64,000 nt of DNA from Dallia pectoralis (lineage: Eukaryota > Chordata > Actinopteri > Esociformes > Umbridae), in the NCBI GenBank assembly GCA_029465975.1, contig CM055728.1, forward strand, positions 6,408,261 through 6,472,260. Reading direction: 5' to 3'. Numbering within the stretch: position 1 is the stretch's first letter; the number at the start of each line of letters is the position of its first letter. Position numbers and translations under genes: made by a program. Positions 12,362 through 23,392 of this stretch are shown piece by piece. Under the pieces are notes generated by a model. That model saw only the letters and a program-made list of their open reading frames with translations. It searched no databases and was not told the DNA's origin.

Positions 12362-14146
12362 TTACTCCAGGGTGACGTCGTCAGGGAGTTTGACTACAAC
12401 AGGTTCACAATCGTCAGGGTCTGCCTCAAAGTCCCAGTGGAACTTTTTGGTGAGATGGGCCTTGAATTTCTCTGCCCTTTTTCGCAGGGTACCGTCCACC
12501 TCCGGTCCGCTAGCGAACTGGAAGAAGTCCTGAAAGACATCAGAGAAACGGAAAGCGAGTCAGACAGGCCCGGCAGAACGCCCGCAGAGGTCAAAGGTCA
12601 GAGTCTTTGGCGAAACCAATTCAAACACACCAATGACTGTGTTCCGCGTTGCTCGTCCTAATTTCGATAAGCGGGCGGAGTTCGAGCCGGCTCACCTGCA
12701 GCGTGGAGGTGAGGAAGTTGTCCTGCGAGACGATGTCCACGAAGAAGTCCGGCGGGATCTCCCCGAGCTGATGGTAGAGCACAGCGATGAGGCCCAGGTA
12801 CAGGTCCTTTCTCCGGCGCATGGCCTCCTCACTGCGGCAGAGCAGGGCCAGCAGACGCTTCCAGTGCTCGAAGCCTTCGTACACGTTTCCGATGAGGAAG
12901 CACACAAAAGCAAACTGCAACTCTCCTGGATTGGTGGAGAACGACAGCAGAAGAGGGGGAGAGGAAAAGTACAAAAAACATACAGAAAGTTTGATTATTC
13001 ATTATGCCTCTGAATCAACCACAAATATCTTCACAGTACGACGATCACGCTTAAGTTTTCGTGAAATATTTAATGTTTTCATACCTTGTCCAAGGCATTA
13101 CACTATTTGACGCTTTTCCGCAGCTGACAGATCCTTTTTATTTCCCATATGTTTGATACCTGTGGCCTGCTTAATAATGTGGAACATCCTTCTTAAGCAG
13201 TTTTCCTTTAATTGGGCTCATATGGCAAACTAATTATCACTGGTGTCCGAGATTGATTTCAGTGATCCAAAAACCCCGGAGACACAATACCATCCATGAG
13301 TTTGATTGAAAAACTGTTTCTGACACTTAATTCCAATTTGCATAATATGTCAGAACACGGTATAGACAACCCTTCACACTCACCCAACACGTCCAGTGGC
13401 TGCTGCTGATGGTTCTGCTCCAGAAGGATGTCCAGGGCATAGCTGAGGTCCATGCTGCACTGGGTGATCTGGGCCGGGGTGGACCCGGGAGGGTAGGTCT
13501 TTTTCGGGATGGAGGAAAAGCGTAGCTCGGTCCCCTCTCTTGGCTTCATCTTTGGAAGCTTGTCAAGGCCCTCTTTCATGCTCTGACACTCCGTGTCGTT
13601 CCTGGGAAGGTTCTGCTCCACGCGGTCCTTGGTGTGTGTCAGCTGCACCTCGGGGATGACGTCGCTGAAGGCGCACACGCGCCCGGAGAGAGGCTGCAGC
13701 CGGGAGGCCAACTCATGGCTCACTTTGTCGGTTAAGGAGACCCACTTGCGCAACACCTCGTATGGGTAGGGCCCGAGGAAAGGGTCCAGGTCATGCAGGC
13801 CCGCCCGAACACGAGCCACCTCCTCTTGGTTCTGAGAGGCGGAGAAGTCCATATCCTCCTCTTTGGGGTCCCAGTTGGCCAGTAGGATTTCTCTGGGCTT
13901 CAGGGTAAGAAAGAGACCAGTTCTGGGGCCTGTTTCACTACCACAGCCTGCCGCGTTGGAAGAGCTGTAGTGGAGGAAGTGGAGGCCTGGCGGAATCATC
14001 TTCACCCCTCGGAAACGAGGCCCGACCTGCCAGCTCTTGTAGTCAATGCCCAGCTCTGTACCCGCAGGAACCCCAAGCAGCACCAGGGTCGCCCCCTCCT
14101 CGAACAGCCCGCGGGCCACGTCTGGATCCATGTCCACAGTGGCCAT
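12362..14146 (-). CDS. aar2: AAR2 splicing factor homolog (U5 snRNP assembly factor)
   Basis: AAR2 binds PRPF8 in the cytoplasmic/nuclear U5 snRNP precursor and is released before BRR2 joins. Coding exons on the minus strand: 13384-14146, 12696-12925 and 12362-12529; phases 1 and 0; all introns GT-AG; total 1161 nt, 386 aa plus stop, against 384 aa in human. The first exon gives the N-terminal beta-rich domain (FRGVKMIPPG.HFLHYSS, GPYPYEVLRKW) and the linker (KMKPREGTE). Exon 2 gives the helical VHS-like domain (LGEIPPDFFVDIVSQDNF). Exon 3 ends with HLTKKF.WDFEADPDDCEPVVV. The start at M-A-T-V-D-M-D-P matches human MAAVQMDP. Two bases before the ATG there is an AG that could be the acceptor of an upstream non-coding exon, which I could not place. 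No break is seen. Identification is by family memory and is very secure. Confidence 0.96.
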
Positions 14147-14382
14147 GCCTGTCCCAAGGTGAGTATACACAGAGACACAGATCATATGCAAGTTATTTAA
14201 ATGCCAAACATCATGATTACTAAATAAATTACTGAGCTACATGCTATTCATGACAAATCTACTTTACTTGATTATGTTTTTTAGACGGCAAGCTCCAGTA
14301 GCAAAATGATTAGATAGCTGACACTTGCCAACTTAGCCTGAGACTAGCCCTGTAATTAAGCTATTAAGGCAAAGGGGGATTG

Positions 14383-14625
14383 TGGGGAGAATATACTACG
14401 GCCAAAGATGGTTTAGACACAGCGCCACGCGGAATCCCTAGAAACAATTCTTAGCCGTAGTATATTGGCATATATATATATATATAATATATATATTGAC
14501 AAATACCCCAGAGATGACATATTCCTATTATACACCGGTTACCATCGCAATTGGTTAAATTACATTTTCATACCCGCGGTATATTTTATCACAGCTTTCA
14601 GCCAATCAACATAACCGCATGTAAA
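14383..14625. mobile_element. Short interspersed DNA repeat with TATATTGGCATATA core
   Basis: Contains TACTACGGCCAAAG and, inverted, TTCTTAGCCGTAGTATATTG, then CCCCAGAGATGACATATTCC and CAGCTTTCAGCCAATCAACA. It resembles a very common repeat in salmonid and pike DNA that I recall by sequence; the superfamily is uncertain. Confidence 0.5.
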
Positions 14626-15467
14626 TACATATTCATGTCATTGTAATTAGTTGAGAGCAGCTGCACGGAATCTGATCATATATATCTAAAGGTAATGAAA
14701 GGTATATTTGCTTTTTATTCAGCGCGCTAGTGCATCGCATCTGCTCTCAGCTAATAACAATGGACATGACAGGACCATAATGTATATTAAGGGCTAGACT
14801 AAATACTAAAATCACAAATAAATATATTGTTACAATTAACAGATGTTAGTTACCAAACGCGTGCCCAAATATACTTGTAACGTGCAAATACGTTTCTCAA
14901 CACGACGGTGGTGTTTCAAAAACGTCAAAAGAAAGCACTGTACCTGAAGTGTGGTGTTCACGTTACTACCCCGTTCATGTAAACATGACTGTGCGTCTTG
15001 AATATATTTCCGAGCAGAAACAATGAAATAGGATAAGAATCGTTCCGGAAGAAAATGTAACAGACAGGTTTCTACTAGATTCCACAGCTACAAAAACAGA
15101 TTTTCCATAAAAATAAAATCTAAATTAGCTAGAAAAAATAGCAAATACAGTATTTGTATTACAGTCTTTTTACTACTTTAATGCTATTATCAATAGTATG
15201 TGTATGACATTTTTTTTAACAATGTTGCACTGCCGATCTTGTATTCAAAACCAATGACTGTGCTTTTTTATTTGGCATTTGGCTCATTGAATGTTACATA
15301 TAATAAGAGAGACAAGTTTACACACATTTTAATAAATTCTGTGTTTGGCTTTTGGCCATGACCTCTTAACCACCTCAGTATAAATAATCCATAGGCCCTA
15401 TTCATTTTTGTAATGCACTGTTGGTAAACCTTTTGATGTGCAAATCCAAACCTGACATTTGCCACCT
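14626..15467. other. Upstream flank of AAR2, nothing recognised
   Basis: The non-coding first exon and promoter of AAR2 are expected upstream of 14149, but no CpG-rich or otherwise decisive sequence shows where. Confidence 0.3.
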
Positions 15468-16390
15468 ATGACATCATAACATGATTATCTAGGGTCTGAA
15501 GGAGGATGGTATGCTCATGACATCATAACATGACATATATGGGGTCTGAAGGAGGATGGTATACTCATGACATCAAAACATGGCTTATATGGGGTCTGAA
15601 GGAGGATGGTATACTCATGACATCATAACATGGCTTATCTGGGGTCTGAAGGAGGATGGTATGCTCATGACATCATAACATGACATATATGCGGTCTGAA
15701 GGAGGATGGTATGCTCATGACATCATAACATGGCTTATATGGGGTCTGAAGGAGGATGGTATACTCATGACATCATAACATGACATATATGGGGTCTGAA
15801 GGAGGATGGTATACTCATGACATCATAACATGGGGTCTGAAGGAGGATGGTATACTCATGACATCATAACATGATATATATGGGGTCTGAAGGAGGATGG
15901 TATACTCATGACATCATAACATGGCTTCTCTGGGGTCTGAAGGAGGATGGTATGCTCATGACATCATAACATGACATATATGGGGTCTGAAGGAGGATGG
16001 TATGCTCATGACATCATAACATGGCTTATATGGGGTCTGAAGGAGGATGGTATACTCATGACATCATAACATGACATATATGGGGTCTGAAGGAGGATGG
16101 TATACTCATGACATCAAAACATGGCTTATATGGGGTCTGAAGGAGGATGGTATACTCATGACATCATAACATGACATATCTGGGGTCTGAAGGAGGATGG
16201 TATGCTCATGACATCATAACATGGCTTATATGGGGTCTGAAGGAGGATGGTATACTCATGACATCATAACATGGCTTATCTGGGGTCTGAAGGAGGACGG
16301 TATACTCATGACATCATAACATGAAATATATGGGGTCTGAAGGAGGACGGTATGCTCATGACATCATAACATGGCTTATCTGGGGTCTGG
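15468..16390. repeat. 50-bp minisatellite, about 18 units
   Basis: Unit: GGGGTCTGAAGGAGGATGGT, then ATACTCATGACATCATAACA and TGACATATAT or TGGCTTATAT. The two unit types alternate irregularly, giving a higher-order pattern. Confidence 0.95.
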
Positions 16391-16599
16391 AATGCTCAAG
16401 GCAAAAGCAGTCATAGAACTTACAACTCCATGATAATAATAATTCCTCAGCAGGGTTAAATAAATTACATTAGGGGCTCGGGTTAGATAGATCAATAAGG
16501 GATTTGCCCCAAACCATTTCGGAACCACCTGAAAATGGTGCAACCTAAGATTATCCCAGACAATAAATAACCGAGGAACCTAATAAAATATGCAGCCTC

Positions 16600-16700
16600 A
16601 GCTCTGTAGAACCCAAGAGTCTTATGTCCTGCTTACACCAAGGTTGTGGGTTTGAATCCCACTGTGGCTCGTGGGTTGTTCAAATTCCATTGTGGTCACA
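16600..16700 (+). repeat. Possible tRNA-derived SINE fragment
   Basis: GGTTGTGGGTTTGAATCCCA resembles a pol III B box (GGTTCGAATCC). No A box or tail could be fixed, so this is a weak call. Confidence 0.3.
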
Positions 16701-16778
16701 TCAACATATTAATCCTTAGAAGGGTAATTTTGTACTTTTTAATGAAATTGTATGAAAAATAATAACAAGTTATATATA

Positions 16779-18112
16779 CAGTATCTCACAAAAGTGAGTA
16801 CACCTCTCACATTTTTGTAAATATTTGATTATACCTTTTTATGTGACAACACTGAAGAAATGACACTTTGCTACAATGTAAAGTAGTGAGTGTACAGCTT
16901 GTATAACAGTGTACATTTGCCATCCTCTCAAAATAACTCAACACACAGCCATTACTGTCTGAACCGCTGGCAACAAAAGTGAGTACACCCCTAAGTGAAA
17001 ATGTCCACATTGGGCCCCATTAGCCATTTCCCTTCCCCGGTGTCATGTGACTCGTTAGTGTTACATGCTCTCAGGTATGTTAAATGGGTCTTATCGCTAT
17101 AAGAAGATTGCCAAAACCCTGAAACTGAGCTGCAGCACGGTGGCCGAGTCCAGACAGCGGTTGTCAAAACAGGTTCCACTCAGAACAGGCCTCGCAATGG
17201 TCGACCAAAGAAGTTGAGTGCACATACTCAGCCTCATATCCAGAGGTTGTCTTTCGGATGTATTAGTGCTGCCATCATTACTGCAGAGGTTAAAGGGGTG
17301 GGGGGGAGTCACCCTGTCAGTGCTCAGATCATACGCCGCACACATTACAAATTGGTCTGCATGGCTGTCATCCCAGAAGGAAGCCTCTTCTAAAGATGAT
17401 GCACAAGAAAGCCCGCAAACAGTTTGCTGAAGACAAGCAGACTAAGGGCACGGATAACTGGAACCATGTCCTGTGTTCTGATGAGACCAATATAAACTTA
17501 TTTGGTTCAGATGGTGTCAAATGTGTGTGGCAACAACCAGGCAGAGCCTGATCCCCTCCCTTCAGAGACTGGGCCACAGGGCAGTATTCCAACATGTTAA
17601 CGGCCCCAAACACACCACCAAGAAAACAACTGCCTTGCTAAAGAAGCTGAGGGTAAAGATGATGCCAAGAATGTCTCCAGACCTAAACCCTAGTGAACAT
17701 CTGTGGGGCATCCTCAAATGGAAGGTGAAGGTCTCCAACATCCACCAGCAGTGTGATGTCGTCATGGAGGAGTGGAAGAGGACTCCAGTGGCAACCTGTG
17801 ACGCTCTGGTGAACTCCATGCTGAAGAGGGTTAAAGCAGTGCTGGAAAATAATGGTGGCCACACAAAATATTGACACTTCCATTCCAATTTGGACATTTT
17901 CACTTAGGGGTGTACTCACTTATGTTGCCAGCGGTTTAGACATTAATGGCTGTGTGTTATTTTGAGGGGACAGCAAATGTACAACGTTAAAGAAGCTATA
18001 CACACACGACTTTTTATTGTAGCACAGTGTCATTTCTTTAGTGTTGTCACATGTAAAGATATAATTAAAATATTTACAAAAATAGGGGTGTACTCACTTT
18101 TTTTAAATGCTG
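16779..18112 (+). mobile_element. Full-length but inactive Tc1/mariner element with ~240-bp terminal inverted repeats
   Basis: The element starts CAGTATCTCACAAAAGTGAG after a TA (16777-16778) and ends AAATGCTG before a TA (18113-18114). The first and last ~240 bases are inverted repeats (AAAAGTGAGTACACCCCTAA inside; TTAGGGGTGTACTCACTT at the other end). Between them lies a transposase remnant: an HTH-like start near 17070-17210, the first Asp motif V-L-C-S-D-E-T near 17468, and the third motif S-P-D-L-N-P-S-E-H-L-W-G near 17680-17715. The second catalytic Asp is lost (F-Q-H-V-N-G-P-K-H instead of the usual Q-D-N-x-P-K-H), and the frame shifts between the first and later motifs. Confidence 0.92.
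17521..17874 (+). pseudogene. Tc1-type transposase, C-terminal part, broken
   Basis: The 117-codon frame holds the degenerate second motif and intact D-L-N-P-S-E-H-L-W-G third motif of the DDE domain, ending HTKY before TGA, like Tc1 family proteins. The N-terminal half is in other frames upstream. It cannot make an active enzyme. Confidence 0.85.
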
Positions 18113-18626
18113 TACAGTACATTAACAAAATTGTTAAGTGAAGATGAATTAAGACAAACCAGCATAGTGAAAGTAAAAAACATTTAAACAATATAGAATT
18201 AACTCATAGAAATTTAATAAATATATTTCAATATCAAAAACGTCTATCTAGATGAAACACTGTTTTTTGCGCTTGTAATGGTTTGAATGTTTAAAAAACA
18301 TTAGCTTGAGAGACCTTTATTGGATGTAGGTAGCTTGAACTGATACATTGTACATGTTTAGGAAAGAAGTCATCCAATCTCTGGATATAGATTTTTAAAA
18401 AATGTTTGTGAAAAGTGAATAGCCTAACATCATTGCAATATAACACATTCTCTAGAAACTATCTAATTCAGATGATAGGTAGATGGCTAGCTTATATATG
18501 TGGAAATTGCTACAGACAAGAAAATAGGTCATAAACAGAGTTTCATGCTGGAAATATGGGAACAAAATTAAACACAGGCAGGTTTACTTTATAAATGGCA
18601 AAGAATATTACACTTATAAAAGTCAA

Positions 18627-20683
18627 TTATTTTGTTGGGATAAACACACTCTGTAGCTTCTGCCAACATGTTTTCAGTGCTCTCATTAGTTCTATCTTTT
18701 TCTTCTTTCTTTTTGGACACCAATTCGATGTTTTCACCTAAAAGACAATAAATCAATAAAGTATGTCATCTCAATACATCCTCATTTTTATTTTTAAGGG
18801 CCATTTGTAATATTTTACTATTCTAGCATAAATGACCAGAAGACATGAAAGTTAATCTAGGATTAATTTCTCTTATACAAAACTGTTCCCATGTGCCTGA
18901 GATGTTCCTCATCCAAACATTTTTGGCCGACCCATCTATGAGTTTTTCTTGACTTTTATCTTCGCTTTAGACACTCACAATTCAATCAATCAACCAAAAA
19001 CACATATTTTCAAAACTACTTGAATCACTGGCTATGCCTTTGAGTAAAACAAACAGATATTTTTGGCTCTATTATAGAGTTAAAGAGTGCTCCGGTTACA
19101 TGATTATCCATCGAAAATGTCCAACCCCACCTTTAGAAAATCCTAGAGTGCAACCTTGCAAAGAAAATGATTGGTTTAGAAGATATAATAGGTGTGACAG
19201 TGCCATACGTGCATATTTTGAAGCGTAGATGGATTGCAGTTCCGTATGATCAGATGTTTCATCATGCACACTGTCCTCAACATGCCCTCCTGCGCATCGT
19301 TTCTCTGGCAGCGGCCCTCATCCCTTTTGTGGCACAGGAACTTGTGCACCAATCCATGGATGGAGTGCAAAATACCCTGCTTCTGCCATTTTTAATTGTA
19401 TGAAAAAGTATATTAAGCAGACGGTCAACAATGAGATAAAGCAACTGTTGGGTTTAGCAATGCTTGTGTTTTGATTAAAATCACATTTGTATGGTATATG
19501 TCCTTACTGTAGTTTAAAACAATACACATACTGTACTATATCTTTACATTAGCTGCTACACATTAGCTACATCTGCTGTCCACGGTGCTGAACCTAGAGT
19601 GACTTGTTACACGCACGCACGCACATTACCTTTCCTGCGATACAACGGTCCCTTTCATTCGATGTATTGAAACTGCTCGTCAGATTCTGTTCCCAATAAA
19701 CATAAATGCCTGTTAGACAACCTAATCATACAACACTCATAAAAGAAACCAGTGGAGGGCAGTCAAAAACTAGTATTTAATTTACAGACACACCCATCCT
19801 TTTTCCAAGCGAGCATTAGTGACAGTATTAGTGAAATTATTGACAGTAAATAAGTGTCAGTATCAGTGAAATTAGTGACAGTAAATTAGTGACATTATTA
19901 GTGAAATTAGTGACAGTATCAGGGACAGTATTAGTGACAGTATTAGTAACAGTATTTGTGAAATTAGTGACAGTATTAGTGACAGTATTAGTGAAATTAT
20001 TGACAGTAAATAAGTGACAGTATCAGTGAAATTAGTGACAGTAAATTAGTGACAGTACCGGTATTAGTGAAATTAGTGACAGTAAATTAGTGACAGTACC
20101 GGTATTAGTGAAATTAGTGACAGTAAATTAGTGACAGTACCGGTATTAGTGAAATTAGTGACAGTAAATTAGTGACATTATTAGTGAAATTAGTGACAGT
20201 ATCATGGACAGTATTAGTGACAGTATTAGTAACAGTATTGGTGAAATTAGTGACAGTATTGGTGACAGTATTGGTGACAGTATTATTGACAGTATTAGTG
20301 ACAGTATTGGGGACAGTATTGGGGACAGTATTGGTGACAGTATTGGTGACAGTATTGGTGACAGTATTGGTGACAGTATTAGTGACAGTATTAGTGACAG
20401 AATTGGGGACAGGCTTATTGAGGAGGATTTGCTGCCATGCAAAATGTGGCATCGAAAAAAAAAAAGCTAAACAAACACAACGTATAAAGCCATTATAATA
20501 TAAAATAAACAGTAAGCAAACCAATGCATGTTCTGAAGGCCCACATACCAAATGCTGGAGTTCAACGTAAATGATTTTCCTGTAAGAGACGAGTATCTCC
20601 GAGTAGTTGCACTTGCGCTCACAGTAGGAGACCCCCAGTAGGAGAACCAGCAGGAGGATACGGAGCACAGGCCCGTTCACACA
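18627..20683 (-). CDS. C20orf204-like small secreted protein, helical-cytokine-like gene structure
   Basis: I assembled four exons: 20549-20683 (signal peptide, then KCNYSEILVSYRKIIYVELQ), 19630-19686 (NLTSSFNTSNERDRC), 19209-19379 (ILHSIHGLVHKFLCHK, MMKHLIIRNC) and 18627-18737 (CPKRKKKKIELMRALKTCW to a TAA stop). All junctions are GT-AG and all three introns are phase 0; the sum is about 157 residues plus a start Met. Human C20orf204, next to PRPF6, has the same blocks in order: CSVPDVLRHYRAIIFEDLQ, QKNLT, ILLSISSL, AVMRRHC, LLLRALDAVATCWEKL. A hydrophobic LRILLLVLLLG core predicts secretion, and N-Y-S, N-L-T and N-T-S are possible glycosylation sites. No in-frame ATG opens the first exon listed, so the Met lies upstream (candidate at 21883-21885). 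The exact acceptor at 19379 or 19376 is uncertain. Function unknown; a cytokine role is inference only. Confidence 0.75.
19800..20412. repeat. 12-bp and longer tandem repeats (GTGACAGTATTA) in intron 1-2 of the C20orf204-like gene
   Basis: The array mixes GTGACAGTATTA/GTGACAGTATTG units with a longer unit containing GTGAAATTAGTGACAGTAAA and CAGTACCGGTATTA. It fills the intron between coding exons 20549-20683 and 19630-19686. Leu/Ser/Thr-rich frames in it are artefacts. Confidence 0.92.
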
Positions 20684-20704
20684 CTGGAACACATGTGATC
20701 AAAC

Positions 20705-21510
20705 AGACAGTGTGTTACCACTTAAGGTGAAACCGTAAGGTACAGTGTGTTACCACTTAAGGTGAAACTGTAAGGTACAGTGTGTTACCACTTAAGGTGA
20801 AACAGTAATGTACAGTGTGTTACCACTCAAGGGGAAACTAAGGTACAGTGTGTTACCACTTAAGGTGAAACAGTAAGGTACAGTGTGTTACCACTCAAGG
20901 TGAAACAGTAAGGTACAGTGTGTTACCACTCGAGGTGAAAAACTAAGGTACAGTGTGTTACCACTCAAGGTGAAAAACTAAGGTACAGTGTGTTACCACT
21001 CAAGGTGAAACCGTAAGGTACAGTGTGTTACCACTCAAGGTGAAAAACTAAGGTACAGTGTGTTACCACTTAAGGTGAAACAGTAATGTACAGTGTGTTA
21101 CCACTCAAGGGGAAAACTAAGGTACAGTGTGTTACCACTCAAGGTGAAACAGTAAGGTACAGTGTGTTACCACTCAAGGTGAAAAACTAAGGTACAGTGT
21201 GTTACCACTCAAGGTGAAAAACTAAGGTACAGTGTGTTACCACTCGAGGTGAAAAACTAAGGTACAGTGTGTTACCACTCAAGGTGAAAAACTAAGGTAC
21301 AGTGTGTTACCACTCAAGGTGAAACTGTAATGTACAGTGTGTTACCACTCGAGGTGAAAAACTAAGGTACAGTGTGTTACCACTCAAGGTGAAACTGTAA
21401 GGTACAGTGTGTTACCACTCAAGGTGAAACAGTAATGTACAGTGTGTTACCACTTAAGGTGAAAAACTAAGGTACAGTGTTTTACCACTCAAGGTGAAAA
21501 AGTAAGGTAG
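20705..21510. repeat. 35-bp minisatellite, about 23 units
   Basis: Unit: GTACAGTGTGTTACCACTCA followed by AGGTGAAACAGTAAG or AGGTGAAAAACTAAG. It begins about 20 bases upstream of the signal-peptide exon of the C20orf204-like gene. Confidence 0.95.
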
Positions 21511-21882
21511 ACACAAATGATATGTAGTTTTTAAAAGTCAGTGGTAAAATCACTCTGTAAACACTCAGATTGGTTCCAAATGACCACCCACGTGTAGACT
21601 CCCATATGGATATTTAAGTCTATTTCTGACTGGTCCTAACTTGGTGAAAACAGCACAGCACTGTTACACCTCCGCTAGACTATGCATAACAATATTATCT
21701 ACATTATTATTGTCAACATTTTACATAAACAAGGAAAATACATATTTATTTTTTATTTTTTTATATTTCATCGTCACGAATAGTTCAAACATCTCTAAGA
21801 GTGGTTTCCATAAAGCCTAGGTGTCATCCGCGGTTGCACGGGTTAAAAGCATCACAGGTGAATGGAGCAAAAGACCACCTAC

Positions 21883-21885
21883 CAT
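21883..21885 (-). other. Candidate start codon exon of the C20orf204-like gene
   Basis: On the minus strand the sequence GATAAATG is followed directly by a GTAGGT donor, so an exon could end exactly after the ATG in phase 0. Joined to the acceptor before 20683 it would start the protein as M-C-V-N-G-P-V-L-R followed by the hydrophobic core, a sensible signal peptide. The Kozak context (T at -3) is weak and no transcript evidence is available. The intron created would consist almost wholly of the 35-bp tandem array. Confidence 0.3.
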
Positions 21886-22019
21886 TTATCATCTTCTATA
21901 GGATGTTCTTCAGATGAGCAAATCCATGTGTACGGGAGCCAGCGAGAGTAAATCATGGTCCGGCAGCACACATAGTGTCCAAATGCAGTGTAGCCTATAT
22001 TCGGGTGTTTTAATACGCT

Positions 22020-22250
22020 TTAATTGATAAAGGTCAACGCATTGGCAAGCCGACCCAGAATGTGCCGTGGTTTCCCCGCAGTTCTGACGTTACGACCATC
22101 GCCGAAATGCAGTCGCCGTATCTTGTTTCCTTCTCGGTCATGGGTTGCTGGCGGTGGGCTTAGGATTTCACCAAACTCCAGTCCCATCAAGTCAAGGGAA
22201 ACTTCCGCGATCAATCCCTCCTTTCGGTTTCGCAGGAGAGCGCAGATTAT
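22020..22250 (-). other. Unassigned reading frame beside the 44-bp array
   Basis: A GC-richer stretch with several CpGs is open on both strands (minus: KIRRLHFGDGRNVRTAGKPR). I recognise no family. It could be a 5' exon, a transposon fragment or chance. Confidence 0.2.
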
Positions 22251-22254
22251 ATAT

Positions 22255-23392
22255 ACACAAGTTTTGGTTAGATGCTCCCCACTAATCAGATTAGATATAC
22301 ACACAGATTATGGTTAGATGCTTCCCACTAACCAGATTAGATACACACAGGTTATGGTTAGATGCTCCCCACTAATCAGATTAGATATACACACAGATTA
22401 TGGTTAGATGCTTCCCACTAACCAGATTAGATACACACAGGTTATGGTTAGATGCTCCCCACTAACCAGATTAGATACACACAGGTTATGGTTAGATGCT
22501 CCCCACTAACCAGATTAGATACACACAGGTTATGGTTAGATGCTCCCCACTAATTAGATTAGATACACACAGGTTATGGTTAGATGCTTCCCACTAATCA
22601 GATTAGATACACACAGGTTATGGTTAGATGCTCCCCACTACCCAGATTAGATACACACAGGTTATGGTTAGATGCTCCCCACTAATTAGATTAGATACAC
22701 ACAGGTTATGGTTAGATGCTCCCCACTAACCAGATTAGATACACACAGGTTATGGTTAGATGCTCCCCACTAACCAGATTAGATACACACAGGTTATGGT
22801 TAGATGCTCCCCATTAATCAGATACACACAGGTTATGGTTAGATGCTCCCCACTAATCAGATTAGATATACACACAGGTTATGGTTAGATGCTCCCCACT
22901 AACCAGATTAGATACACACAGGTTATGGTTAGATGCTCCCCACTAACCAGATTAGATACACACAGGTTATGGTTAGATGCTCCCCACTAATTAGATTAGA
23001 TACACACAGGTTATGGTTAGATGCTTCCCACTAATCAGATTAGATACACACAGGTTATGGTTAGATGCTCCCCACTAACCAGATTAGATACACACAGGTT
23101 ATGGTTAGATGCTCCCCACTAACCAGATTAGATACACACAGGTTATGGTTAGATGCTCCCCACTAATTAGATTAGATACACACAGGTTATGGTTAGATGC
23201 TCCCCACTAACCAGATTAGATACACACAGGTTATGGTTAGATGCTCCCCACTAACCAGATTAGATACACACAGGTTATGGTTAGATGCTCCCTACTAAGC
23301 AGATTAGATACACACAGGTTATGGTTAGATGCTCCCCACTAACCAGATTAGATACACACAGGTTATGGTTAGATGCTCCCTACTAACCAGCC
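22255..23392. repeat. 44-bp minisatellite, about 26 units
   Basis: Unit: ACACACAGGTTATGGTTAGA, then TGCTCCCCACTAACCAGATT and AGAT. Very uniform, so recently expanded or homogenised. Confidence 0.95.

Noticed and set aside
12633..13013. 126-codon plus-strand frame
   Set aside because: It is antisense to AAR2 exon 2, whose minus-strand product is clearly conserved.
20114..20692. 192-codon minus-strand frame with NTVT repeats as one protein
   Set aside because: Only the first 45 codons or so are exon; a strong donor GTATGTGG follows at 20548 and the rest is intron repeat.
22255..23392. CRISPR-like direct repeats (also 35-, 50- and 66-bp arrays)
   Set aside because: Units are contiguous with no unique spacers and the genome is eukaryotic; they are minisatellites.
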